Shown here: positions 53,834-61,791 of the stretch, one piece after another
Layout: the number at the start of each line of letters is the position of its first letter
Numbering within the stretch: position 1 is the stretch's first letter
Assembly: GCF_028736155.1 (NCBI RefSeq)
Contig: NZ_CP117879.1
Coordinates: 1,550,001 to 1,614,000 of the forward strand
Length of the DNA: 64,000 nucleotides
Direction of reading: 5' to 3'
Source of the DNA: Flavobacterium sp. KACC 22763
Lineage (GTDB): Bacteria; Bacteroidota; Bacteroidia; Flavobacteriales; Flavobacteriaceae
Made by a program: the position numbers and the translations under genes
Notes under the pieces: model-generated
Seen by the model: the letters and a program-made list of their open reading frames with translations, nothing else
The model's database searches: none
What the model was told of the DNA's origin: nothing

Positions 53834-55444
53834 CTAGTATCCAGCATTTTGTTTCAAATTTTTATTGATATCTATTTCATTCTGCTTAATTGGCAGAACA
53901 TAATGTTTAGGATTGGTAAAAACACGTGTTGTAACCTCTTTAACGGTATTAGGTATTAATGTTAAATTACCATTTGAATGATCTACAGATCCTTCTAAAA
54001 TTCCTTTTACTACACCTGGCATCACATCTTGTGCAATTTTCCAGCGTCTTGTGTCAATAAATCTTAATCCTTCAAAAGCTAATTCTACTCTTCGCTCTCT
54101 ACGGATTAACTCACGCATTTTTGACTGATTATTATACACCGTTTTGTCCACATTAGGCATTCCGGCTCTGGTTCTAACTTTATTGATGGCATCATATACA
54201 GACTCATCAAGCTGATTCAACTCAATTTTAGCCTCTGCATAAGTCAGTAAAACCTCTGCATATCTAATTACCATTATGGCTCCACCAACATTGTCAATAT
54301 CAGTACCGTAATCTGTTCCTCTATAATCGTCTAGATTAGAAATGTATTTTTTAAGATTATATCCTGTTTGCGATGTATTATCCATTACTAAATTGTAATC
54401 ATCATCACCCTGATACGGATCAAAATAAGATCCCATATAGAAAGATCCTGGTCTAATGATACTCATGTCTAAACGTGGATCTCTTTTTTTGTAAGGTTGC
54501 AATGGATCATAGGTCGCATCTTCTTCTATTGTTTTTCCATTAATCGTTTCATAGGTATCAACAAGTGATTGCGTTGGTGCATAAGAACTCCATCCTCCTT
54601 GTGATTTAGGAGCATATACTATTGGATACCATTCAGAATTAAGATCTTTTAAAGACTGGCAATTAAGCAATGTTTCCTGATTATCATGATTCATTGGTCT
54701 AAAAAGCTCTTCAAAATTTGGAAATAAAGTATACGTAAAAGGAGCTGACATCAATAATGCAGAAGTTGTTGCTGCTCCAGCAAAATCGCCTTGAATAAGC
54801 TGAATTCTCGCCTTTAATCCCAGTGTAGCTCCTCTGGTAATACGCCCTATATCTGCACCTGAATAATTAACGGGAAGAAAAGATGCAATTGCATCCAGTT
54901 CTGACATAATAAATGCCACAACCTCTGCTTTTGGAGTTCTAGCAATTGTGTTTGACTCAGCAGGAGTTAATGCAGTTGTTACCAAAGGCACATCTCCATA
55001 ATAATTTGTCATTTTATAATATTGATAAGCTCTCAAAAAACGAACTTCAGATTTCATTCTGTTTTTTAATTCTTCGTTCAAAGAAGATGCAGGTGTTTTA
55101 TCAACATTACTAAGAAACCAGTTGCATCGCTGAATGGTTTTATAGCTCCAATAATTAGGAAACCACTCATCGCCTGGAGTTACTAATCCAGAGGCCATTG
55201 GTTCATATCCATCCCAGCCAAACTGATCAAAACCATTATCTGTAAAACAGTCGTCGCCAATAATAGCAGATCCAGTTTCCCAGCCAGCATAACACCCGTT
55301 TAAAGCTGCTGTAGCATCTGCTTTTGAAGACCATAATGAAGCATCACTATAAGCATCTTTTGGAGTTCTTTCCAAAAAATCATCCTGACAACCACCTAAA
55401 CTTGAGATAGCAGCAAAAAATATAAAAAGAAGTATTTTCTTCAT
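53834..55444 (-). CDS. SusD/RagB-family glycan-binding lipoprotein (galactoside locus)
   Basis: The protein has 536 aa. Lipoprotein signal with lipobox LGGC (Cys19). SusD hallmarks: DDFLERTPKDAYSDASLWSS at the N-terminus, FLRAYQYYKMTNYYGDVPLV and the C-terminal RRERRVELAFEGLRFIDTRRW. It captures the target oligosaccharide at the cell surface together with the SusC gene 25 nt upstream. Confidence 0.92.
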   Translation of the reverse strand: MKKILLFIFFAAISSLGGCQDDFLERTPKDAYSDASLWSSKADATAALNGCYAGWETGSAIIGDDCFTDNGFDQFGWDGYEPMASGLVTPGDEWFPNYWSYKTIQRCNWFLSNVDKTPASSLNEELKNRMKSEVRFLRAYQYYKMTNYYGDVPLVTTALTPAESNTIARTPKAEVVAFIMSELDAIASFLPVNYSGADIGRITRGATLGLKARIQLIQGDFAGAATTSALLMSAPFTYTLFPNFEELFRPMNHDNQETLLNCQSLKDLNSEWYPIVYAPKSQGGWSSYAPTQSLVDTYETINGKTIEEDATYDPLQPYKKRDPRLDMSIIRPGSFYMGSYFDPYQGDDDYNLVMDNTSQTGYNLKKYISNLDDYRGTDYGTDIDNVGGAIMVIRYAEVLLTYAEAKIELNQLDESVYDAINKVRTRAGMPNVDKTVYNNQSKMRELIRRERRVELAFEGLRFIDTRRWKIAQDVMPGVVKGILEGSVDHSNGNLTLIPNTVKEVTTRVFTNPKHYVLPIKQNEIDINKNLKQNAGY

Positions 55445-55469
55445 AACGTATTGTTTAAAAAGTCTTTAA

Positions 55470-58400
55470 TTAAAAATTGACACTAAGTCCAATCGAATTT
55501 GTTACTACTTGTGGATAGCTATAAATACTAGCGTTCGAACCTACTTCTGGATCTATCCAAGAATAAAAATCGGTAAACGTTAGAATATTCTGTCCACTGT
55601 AATAAATCTTAGCATTTGCAATTCCAAGCTTTTTATTCAGACTTTCTGGAAAATTAAAAGCAACCATTAAAGATTTCAAACGTAGATAAGAAGCGTCTTT
55701 TACCCAAAAAGATGATGGCGTGCTTTCTGGATCATTTTGCTTGTACGAAGTCCAAAGTCTAGGGAAAGAAGCATCTGGATTATCAACTGTCCAGTTGTCT
55801 AAAAATGCTGTTGTCGGTTTAGAACTTGATCCTCCTATTTGTCCAATCATAGTTGATACGTTTGCTTTTACGCCAGCTGCTCCTTGAAAAAATGCAGAGA
55901 CCTCAAACGCTTTGTAAGTTGCGCCAATATTAAAACCATATGTAGTTTTAGGGAAATAAGTTCCAAGATAGGTTCTGTCTGAGGCATCAATTTTACCATC
56001 ATGATTAATATCTTCGTATTTCAAATCTCCAGGAGCTGTATTTGCATTTTGTTTTGCATGATTAGCAACTTCTTCACTTGTTCTGAAGATTCCCTCACAT
56101 TTATAACCGTATAAAGAATTGATTGGGTATCCAACTTGCTGAAATGTTATACTTCCAGAACCGATTATCGGCCCTACTCCTTTTAAATCGGTAATTTCGT
56201 TGTTGATGTATGTAAGGTTTGCCCCAACATCAAGTTTAACATCATTGATTTTTGTACTGTATCTTCCTGAAAATTCCCATCCTTTATTAGATACTGAACC
56301 AGCATTTACAATCGGAGCCTTTAAACCATATACTTCTCCAACCGGCAAAGTCATTAAGATATCATCTGTATCTTTAGTAAAATAATCAACTGTAAATGAC
56401 AAACTGTTGTTTAGTACCGAAATATCAAGTCCAAAATCTGTAGCCGTAGTAGTTTCCCATTTAGCATCGCTATTGGCACCACTATTAGGAGCAATACCTG
56501 GAGCCAAAGACTGATTGAAAGAGTAATCCTCTCCAGATTCAATAGTTGCATAAGTAGGGTAAGTCGTAGCTACTCCGTTAACCGTTGTTTGCTGATTTCC
56601 TAGTTTACCCCATGATGCTCTAAATTTTAATGAATTAATTACATCTTTAACAGGCTCAAAAAACTGTTCATTAGAAATATTCCAACCTGCAGAGAACGAA
56701 GGGAATGACGCCCATCTATTGTCTCCTTTAAAACGAGAAGAACCATCATACCTGAAATTTGCTTCAAACAAATAACGATCATTATAATTGTAATTAAATC
56801 TCCCAAAATAGCCTTGTAAAGCCCAATCATTAGAATAACCTTCTGATTTTTGTCCAGTTGAAGGACCTGCATTTATTTCTGTAAGTTCGTTATTTAAAAA
56901 ATCTTGTCTGTAGGCAGAAACATATTCATAAAGACTATATTCTTTCGTAGCTCCACCTAGAAATGTCAAATGATGATTTTCTCCCAAATCTAATTTATAG
57001 TCTAGTAAAGCCTGTAAATTGTAATAGGTATTTTTATCCCAAACTTGGTACAATTGGTTAGGTCCTTGAGTTTTTGTTGCCGCACCAGTTGTCTGACTAA
57101 AATACTCGATTTTTTCCATAAACTGTTTTCTTTGGCTTGACGTACCACGATATTGCACTGCTGGTCTGAAATGCAAGTTTTTTACAAGTTCCCAATCGGC
57201 ACCAATATTTGCTGTAAGGGTATTGGCTATAGTTTTATTCTCAGAACCTGAATCTAGCCAAGCCATAGGGTTTCCATCTCCAACATAACCATACTGACCA
57301 TTTGGATATTGATTAACCACTGTATTTGAGATGCGATTAAGAAGCTTTAACATAGAACTAAAGCTAGGCGCATAAGAACTTATTGGCTCCTGTGTAGGCA
57401 TATATTGATAGGCAATATTACCATTGACACTTAACTTTTCGCTCACTTTTGAATTGATGTTGAATCTGCTTGAATATTTTTGGTTTCGTAAACCATCAAC
57501 ATTACCATTCTGATCAAAATACCCTAGAGAAAAAGAATATTGTGAGTTGCCATCGCCTCCGCTTACTCTAAGATAATGATTGGTCTGTAAGGCCGCACGT
57601 TTATAAAACGCCCCCAACCAATCTGTATCAGGGTAATTATAGGGATCGCTTCCGTCTTTTAATTTCTGAATTTTATCTGCACTCCACGGCAAATTGTCTG
57701 CAGAAGTTCCTTCATTCAGCTTTGCCTGATTAAACATTGATGCTTGCTGCCAAGCAGGTAAATAACTTGGCAATGGCCCAAGATGCTGAATTCCTGTATT
57801 GGATTCAAAATGCACCTGAACTCCTCCTTTTTTTCCTTTTTTAGTAGTAACCAAAATCACTCCGTTTGCTGCTCTTGAACCGTAAATAGCCGAAGAAGCC
57901 GCATCTTTTAAAACAGTTACATTTTCAACATCAGAAGGATTCACCTCACTCATTGAGGCTATTACCCCATCAACTACAACTAAAGGATTGCTATTATTTA
58001 AAGTACCAATACCACGAATTTTTATAGACGCGCCATCTTTTCCCGGCTGACCATTGGTCGTAGTAACGGTTACTCCTGACATTGTTCCCTGAAGACCTGT
58101 TGTCAAACTTGTAATAGGACGATCTTCAAGTGCTTTTTGGGTTACAGAAGCCTGTGCTCCGGTAAGTGTCTTTTTCTTTTGGGTTCCGTAAGCAACTTGC
58201 ACTAAAACTTCTTCTAATTTTTGTTTTTGTGGAGTCAAAGTAACAGATAGAAACTCGCTAGATGCTTTTACCTCTTTGGTTTCCATACCGACATAAGAAA
58301 TAACCAAAATACTATTTGATGACTGTACTGTAATAGAAAAGCTTCCATCTACATCAGTTTGTACAGAAGCCGTTCCATTTTTTTCCTTAACATTAGCTCC

Positions 58401-58841
58401 TGGAATAGGCATCCCTGCATCGTCAAGCACTTTACCTTTAATCTGCTTTTGCATTATTACTGTACTAGGGCTCTTCGTTTTCTCTGCATTAAGCGCAAAA
58501 GAAATTGTTTTTCCTTCAATAATCCATGTAATAGACTGATTTGCGAAAGTCTGCTGTAATACTTTCTCTATTGGAGCGTTGACTACGTTTAAAGAAATTG
58601 GTTTAAGATTTTTCAGAATCTCAACGTCATAGAAAAAAACATAATTCGTTTGATTTTTTATGACTGATAGTACTTTTTTAACTGCGACGTTTTTTCCTGA
58701 AAAAGTAACAGTCTGCGATGATACTGATGCTGAGACTTGTAAAGTCATGACAACAACCAGTATGGAGGCTAATTTCATAACTTTCCGGGTTTTTGATGAG
58801 AGCCAATGTTTCTTTGGCTTTGGTTTTGGTAATAATTTCAT
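55470..58841 (-). CDS. SusC-family TonB-dependent transducer with STN domain (galactoside locus)
   Basis: The protein has 1123 aa from the ATG at 58841. A longer frame to 58952 would translate through two hairpins and is rejected. After a signal segment (VMKLASILVVVMTLQVSASVSSQ) comes an STN domain (VKKVLSVIKNQTNYVFFYD and IEKVLQQTFANQSITW), then a carboxypeptidase-regulatory-like domain (KGKVLDDAGMPIPGANV), plug (NVTVLKDAASSAIYGSRAANGVILV) and barrel. The STN domain is what contacts FecR-type anti-sigma factors, so this transporter can signal glycan binding to the FecR/sigma pair coded just upstream. Confidence 0.93.
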   Translation of the reverse strand: MKLLPKPKPKKHWLSSKTRKVMKLASILVVVMTLQVSASVSSQTVTFSGKNVAVKKVLSVIKNQTNYVFFYDVEILKNLKPISLNVVNAPIEKVLQQTFANQSITWIIEGKTISFALNAEKTKSPSTVIMQKQIKGKVLDDAGMPIPGANVKEKNGTASVQTDVDGSFSITVQSSNSILVISYVGMETKEVKASSEFLSVTLTPQKQKLEEVLVQVAYGTQKKKTLTGAQASVTQKALEDRPITSLTTGLQGTMSGVTVTTTNGQPGKDGASIKIRGIGTLNNSNPLVVVDGVIASMSEVNPSDVENVTVLKDAASSAIYGSRAANGVILVTTKKGKKGGVQVHFESNTGIQHLGPLPSYLPAWQQASMFNQAKLNEGTSADNLPWSADKIQKLKDGSDPYNYPDTDWLGAFYKRAALQTNHYLRVSGGDGNSQYSFSLGYFDQNGNVDGLRNQKYSSRFNINSKVSEKLSVNGNIAYQYMPTQEPISSYAPSFSSMLKLLNRISNTVVNQYPNGQYGYVGDGNPMAWLDSGSENKTIANTLTANIGADWELVKNLHFRPAVQYRGTSSQRKQFMEKIEYFSQTTGAATKTQGPNQLYQVWDKNTYYNLQALLDYKLDLGENHHLTFLGGATKEYSLYEYVSAYRQDFLNNELTEINAGPSTGQKSEGYSNDWALQGYFGRFNYNYNDRYLFEANFRYDGSSRFKGDNRWASFPSFSAGWNISNEQFFEPVKDVINSLKFRASWGKLGNQQTTVNGVATTYPTYATIESGEDYSFNQSLAPGIAPNSGANSDAKWETTTATDFGLDISVLNNSLSFTVDYFTKDTDDILMTLPVGEVYGLKAPIVNAGSVSNKGWEFSGRYSTKINDVKLDVGANLTYINNEITDLKGVGPIIGSGSITFQQVGYPINSLYGYKCEGIFRTSEEVANHAKQNANTAPGDLKYEDINHDGKIDASDRTYLGTYFPKTTYGFNIGATYKAFEVSAFFQGAAGVKANVSTMIGQIGGSSSKPTTAFLDNWTVDNPDASFPRLWTSYKQNDPESTPSSFWVKDASYLRLKSLMVAFNFPESLNKKLGIANAKIYYSGQNILTFTDFYSWIDPEVGSNASIYSYPQVVTNSIGLSVNF

Positions 58842-58909
58842 ACTTTCGTAATGGTTTTGGTTAATACTAAATTCTCCTTGCTTGGTTTGTTTATCTATTT
58901 TCCATAACT

Positions 58910-58961
58910 GTTCCTTAATTTTGAGGAACAAGCCAGCGAATGCTACCAACATTAGCTGGCT
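58910..58961. promoter_or_regulatory. Two consecutive hairpins in the susC 2 leader
   Basis: Hairpin A: GTTCCTT / GAGGAAC (58910-58929). Hairpin B: AGCCAGCGAATG / CATTAGCTGGCT (58931-58961, 11 of 12 paired), with T7 on the plus strand. They lie 69-120 nt before the chosen susC start, between fecR and susC. Confidence 0.5.
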
Positions 58962-59012
58962 TTTTTTATGAATCGTAAATAAATATTTTTAAAAAGGATT
59001 TATTCCTTTTGT

Positions 59013-60194
59013 TTAATCTGGCATCACTCTCAAAATCTTACCTTCAATTTTAAAATGAACTTTATTTTTTTCTAAAATTCGCAGTACTTGCGACAAATTA
59101 AGATCTCTTTGAATTTCTCCTTCAAATGATCTTGAAGGCACACCTTTCTCATACACTACTTCTACATCATACCAACGGCTCAATTGGCGCAAAACCTTCT
59201 GAAGATTTGCATTTTCAAAATAGAACAAACCGTTTTTCCACCCCATTACTTCTTCCGTGTTTATATTATCATTGACAGCAATTACCCCAGATTTAAGTTT
59301 TTGCGCCTGCTGTCCTGGTTTTAAAAGTATCTTTTTAGTGTTCTGAGTAATTAACACACTTCCTTCTAAAAGTGTTGTATTTATGGTTGCCTCATCTTCG
59401 TAAGCGTTTACATTAAAATGAGTTCCTAATACATTTACTTGCATATCGTTAACCAAAACCCTAAATGGTTTTGTTTTATCTTTGGCTACTTCAAAATAGA
59501 CTTCTCCTGTTATTTTAACTTTTCGCTCGTTTGCAGCAAATGAAGTTGGAAATGTAATTGATGACGATGCATTAAGCCATACTTTTGTACCATCTGATAA
59601 TTGCAGATGATATTGGTGAGCTCTTGGTGTAGTCATCGTATTGTAAACCACTTGTGCATTGTCATCTGCATTATATACAAGTCCTCCATTCTTTTTTGAA
59701 ACAGTGGTATGGCTTTGATTCGCCAACAACCCGTTTCCAACACTGTCTAATACTATTTTAGAACCGTTGGAGAGAGTAAGTATAGCACCTGTTTTTCCTG
59801 GCGCCTTATCTTCGATCTTTTTTGATGCCAATTGTAAAGACTGTCTATCTTTATTTTGCGTAAAAAAATGTATTCCATATCCAACGGCAAATAAAAGACT
59901 AGCCGCAACTGCAATTTTTCGCCAATTGAATAAGCTAAAAACAAATGATTGCGAATCTTCTTCTTCTGGAGAAACATCCATTTTCTTTCTTAGCTCACTT
60001 ACAAATTTATCCGTCGTTTCAGGACTTACTGGCGGAATTTCAATAGAATCATAATTTTCCCGAAGAATAGTATCAAACTCCTCCGAATATTCAGGATTGT
60101 CAAGCATAGCAAGTAAAGTTGCCTTTCCTTCAGATGAAATTTCACCTGAGACAAACTGCTCCATGAGTACTTTAAATTGTTCTTTTTGATACAT
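59013..60194 (-). CDS. FecR-family anti-sigma factor
   Basis: The protein has 393 aa from the ATG at 60194 (an ATG 30 nt upstream is also in frame). A cytoplasmic N-terminal sigma-binding region (about 1-80) is followed by one membrane helix (KIAVAASLLFAVGYGIHFF), a periplasmic FecR domain (VYFEVAKDKTKPFRVLVNDMQ, VLGTHFNVNAY) and a C-terminal DUF4974-like domain (VLRQLSRWYDVEVVYE). It keeps the ECF sigma factor coded upstream inactive until the STN domain of SusC signals. Confidence 0.92.
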   Translation of the reverse strand: MYQKEQFKVLMEQFVSGEISSEGKATLLAMLDNPEYSEEFDTILRENYDSIEIPPVSPETTDKFVSELRKKMDVSPEEEDSQSFVFSLFNWRKIAVAASLLFAVGYGIHFFTQNKDRQSLQLASKKIEDKAPGKTGAILTLSNGSKIVLDSVGNGLLANQSHTTVSKKNGGLVYNADDNAQVVYNTMTTPRAHQYHLQLSDGTKVWLNASSSITFPTSFAANERKVKITGEVYFEVAKDKTKPFRVLVNDMQVNVLGTHFNVNAYEDEATINTTLLEGSVLITQNTKKILLKPGQQAQKLKSGVIAVNDNINTEEVMGWKNGLFYFENANLQKVLRQLSRWYDVEVVYEKGVPSRSFEGEIQRDLNLSQVLRILEKNKVHFKIEGKILRVMPD

Positions 60195-60281
60195 ACATAC
60201 AAGTTTTTTGAAATGCCAAAACATGCCTTCAATTATAAAGACGAGGTTTGGTTGTTAAAGTGGCAATGAAAAATGAAAAAA

Positions 60282-60959
60282 TTATGAAAAAAAATACGCG
60301 GTAAATAAAATTAACATCAATACATCGACATTATACTGTTGATGAAGGTGGTTTCTAAGGAAGTTTAATGACTGTAATAAATGCCAGCGCACAGTTCTCG
60401 TTGCAATACCAAGTTCCTTACTAATATAGTCTGTATCTCTACCTTCCATTCGGCTTAACAAGAAAACAGAACGTCTTGGTTCCTGCAAAAGTGCGGCACC
60501 TTCGTTTATAATTTCAACCAATTCTTTGAACTCATACTGTTCATCAGGCTTAAAAAATAACTCTTGCAATTTTTCCCCTTTAAGAGAATCTGTTTCAATT
60601 AATTTTTTTCGAATATGAGTAATAATCAGATTTCGGCTAATGATAAAAAGATAATTATCAAAGCTGTTTACTTCGGCTAATTTTTCACGTTTATTCCAAA
60701 TTTGAAGAAAGACGTCTTGGGTTAATTCCTCAGCAACTGGATATGATTTTACAAAACTGAGCGCATGTTGTAATACCTTTTGCCAGTACTTTTCGACAAG
60801 TTCTGTATAAATCAATTCATTTCCAGCCGCTACTTTCGATAAAGCAACGGATTCATTTAGTAAAATCAATTGTGAGTGAATTTTCGCCACTGGGTAATTA
60901 CTTTTTATAAAATACACAAACTCAAAAACAGTATTTGGACAACTGTTTTTTTTAAACAT
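60282..60959 (-). CDS. ECF RNA polymerase sigma factor (FecI-like)
   Basis: The protein has 225 aa. Region 2 (YTELVEKYWQKVLQHALSF, then AEELTQDVFLQIWNKR) and region 4 (EPRRSVFLLSRMEGRDTDYI, then LGIATRTVRWHLLQSLNFLR) are present. An N-terminal stretch of about 38 residues (MFKKNSCPNTVF and on) precedes the usual start of region 2; no internal ATG offers a shorter start, so it is either a real extension or a non-ATG start follows. It is expected to transcribe the susCD unit and hydrolases. Confidence 0.88.
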   Translation of the reverse strand: MFKKNSCPNTVFEFVYFIKSNYPVAKIHSQLILLNESVALSKVAAGNELIYTELVEKYWQKVLQHALSFVKSYPVAEELTQDVFLQIWNKREKLAEVNSFDNYLFIISRNLIITHIRKKLIETDSLKGEKLQELFFKPDEQYEFKELVEIINEGAALLQEPRRSVFLLSRMEGRDTDYISKELGIATRTVRWHLLQSLNFLRNHLHQQYNVDVLMLILFTAYFFS

Positions 60960-61160
60960 TTTAGCCTTGCAATAGTAGTTGTGTTTTTCTGCTTTAAAAC
61001 AGCATAGTCACAATCTACCAAATTCAATTATTAACAACCAATCTCTTTATAGAAAATTATAATTCAATTTTATCTACATAAAATTTTAAATTTGATAAAT
61101 ATTATTATCATTTAGCGCCAAATGTATATATTAAGTTTTAATAAAAAAAAGAAAAACATA

Positions 61161-61184
61161 AAAAATGTGCTCGAACACATTTTT
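61161..61184. terminator. Short bidirectional hairpin upstream of the sigma gene
   Basis: AAAAATGTG / CACATTTTT with a 6-nt loop and flanking A/T runs. Confidence 0.5.
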
Positions 61185-61278
61185 TTTCTATCACCTACAA
61201 AAAAGTAAACTGTTTTAGAAAATTGACGATTTGTCCTAATCATTTTAAATCTGCCTGAAAAATCTTAATGTAAAAATA

Positions 61279-61622
61279 TTTCACGCAGATCTAGCAGATT
61301 GAGCAGACTAAATTAGATTTTTAATAAATGAGATTTCGATCCAATTTTCCGTAGAGACGCACTGCAGTGCGTCTAACGTATTGTGGATATGCGTTGTGTA
61401 GACGCACTGCGGTGCGTCTACACAGATTAAATCTGCGTGGAAAAATCTATACCCAAAAGTATTTCACGCAGATCTAGCAGATTGAGCAGATTAAATTAGA
61501 TTTTTAATAAATGAGATTTCGTTCCAATTTTCCGTAGAGACGCACTGCAGTGCGTCTAACGTATTGTGGATATGCGTTGTGTAGACGCACTGCGGTGCGT
61601 CTCTACAGATTAAAAATAAATC
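61279..61622. repeat. Tandem 182-bp duplication containing two GACGCACTGCAGTGCGTC elements
   Basis: A 182-bp unit is repeated nearly identically (for example TCACGCAGATCTAGCAGATT at 61281 and 61463). Each unit holds one palindromic element (61351-61429, 61533-61611), also found at 42035-42113. A truncated third start of the unit lies at 61682. No ORF; this explains most of the 832-bp gap 60960-61791. Confidence 0.82.
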
Positions 61623-61722
61623 TGTCTACATCTGCCAAAATCATTTTAAATCTGCGTGAAAAATCTAGACATAAAAATATTTCACGCAGAATTAGCAGAT
61701 TAAATTAGATTTTAATTAAAAC

Positions 61723-61772
61723 AAATCAGCTGTTTAATCTCGTTACTTTAAACGAGATCAAACAGCTGATTT
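61723..61772 (-). terminator. Terminator of the GH36 gene
   Basis: 22-nt arms (61723-61744, 61751-61772) pair at 21 of 22 positions around a 6-nt loop, 20 nt after the GH36 stop on the minus strand. Confidence 0.82.
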
Positions 61773-61791
61773 ACTTTAGAAAAAATGTTTT

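Noticed and set aside
58842..58952. N-terminal extension of SusC 2 starting at 58952
   Set aside because: The frame runs through two hairpins, and the ATG at 58841 gives a normal N-terminus with signal segment and STN domain.
61279..61622. CRISPR array
   Set aside because: Repeat units are 182 bp and nearly identical throughout, there are only two, with no spacers and no cas genes.
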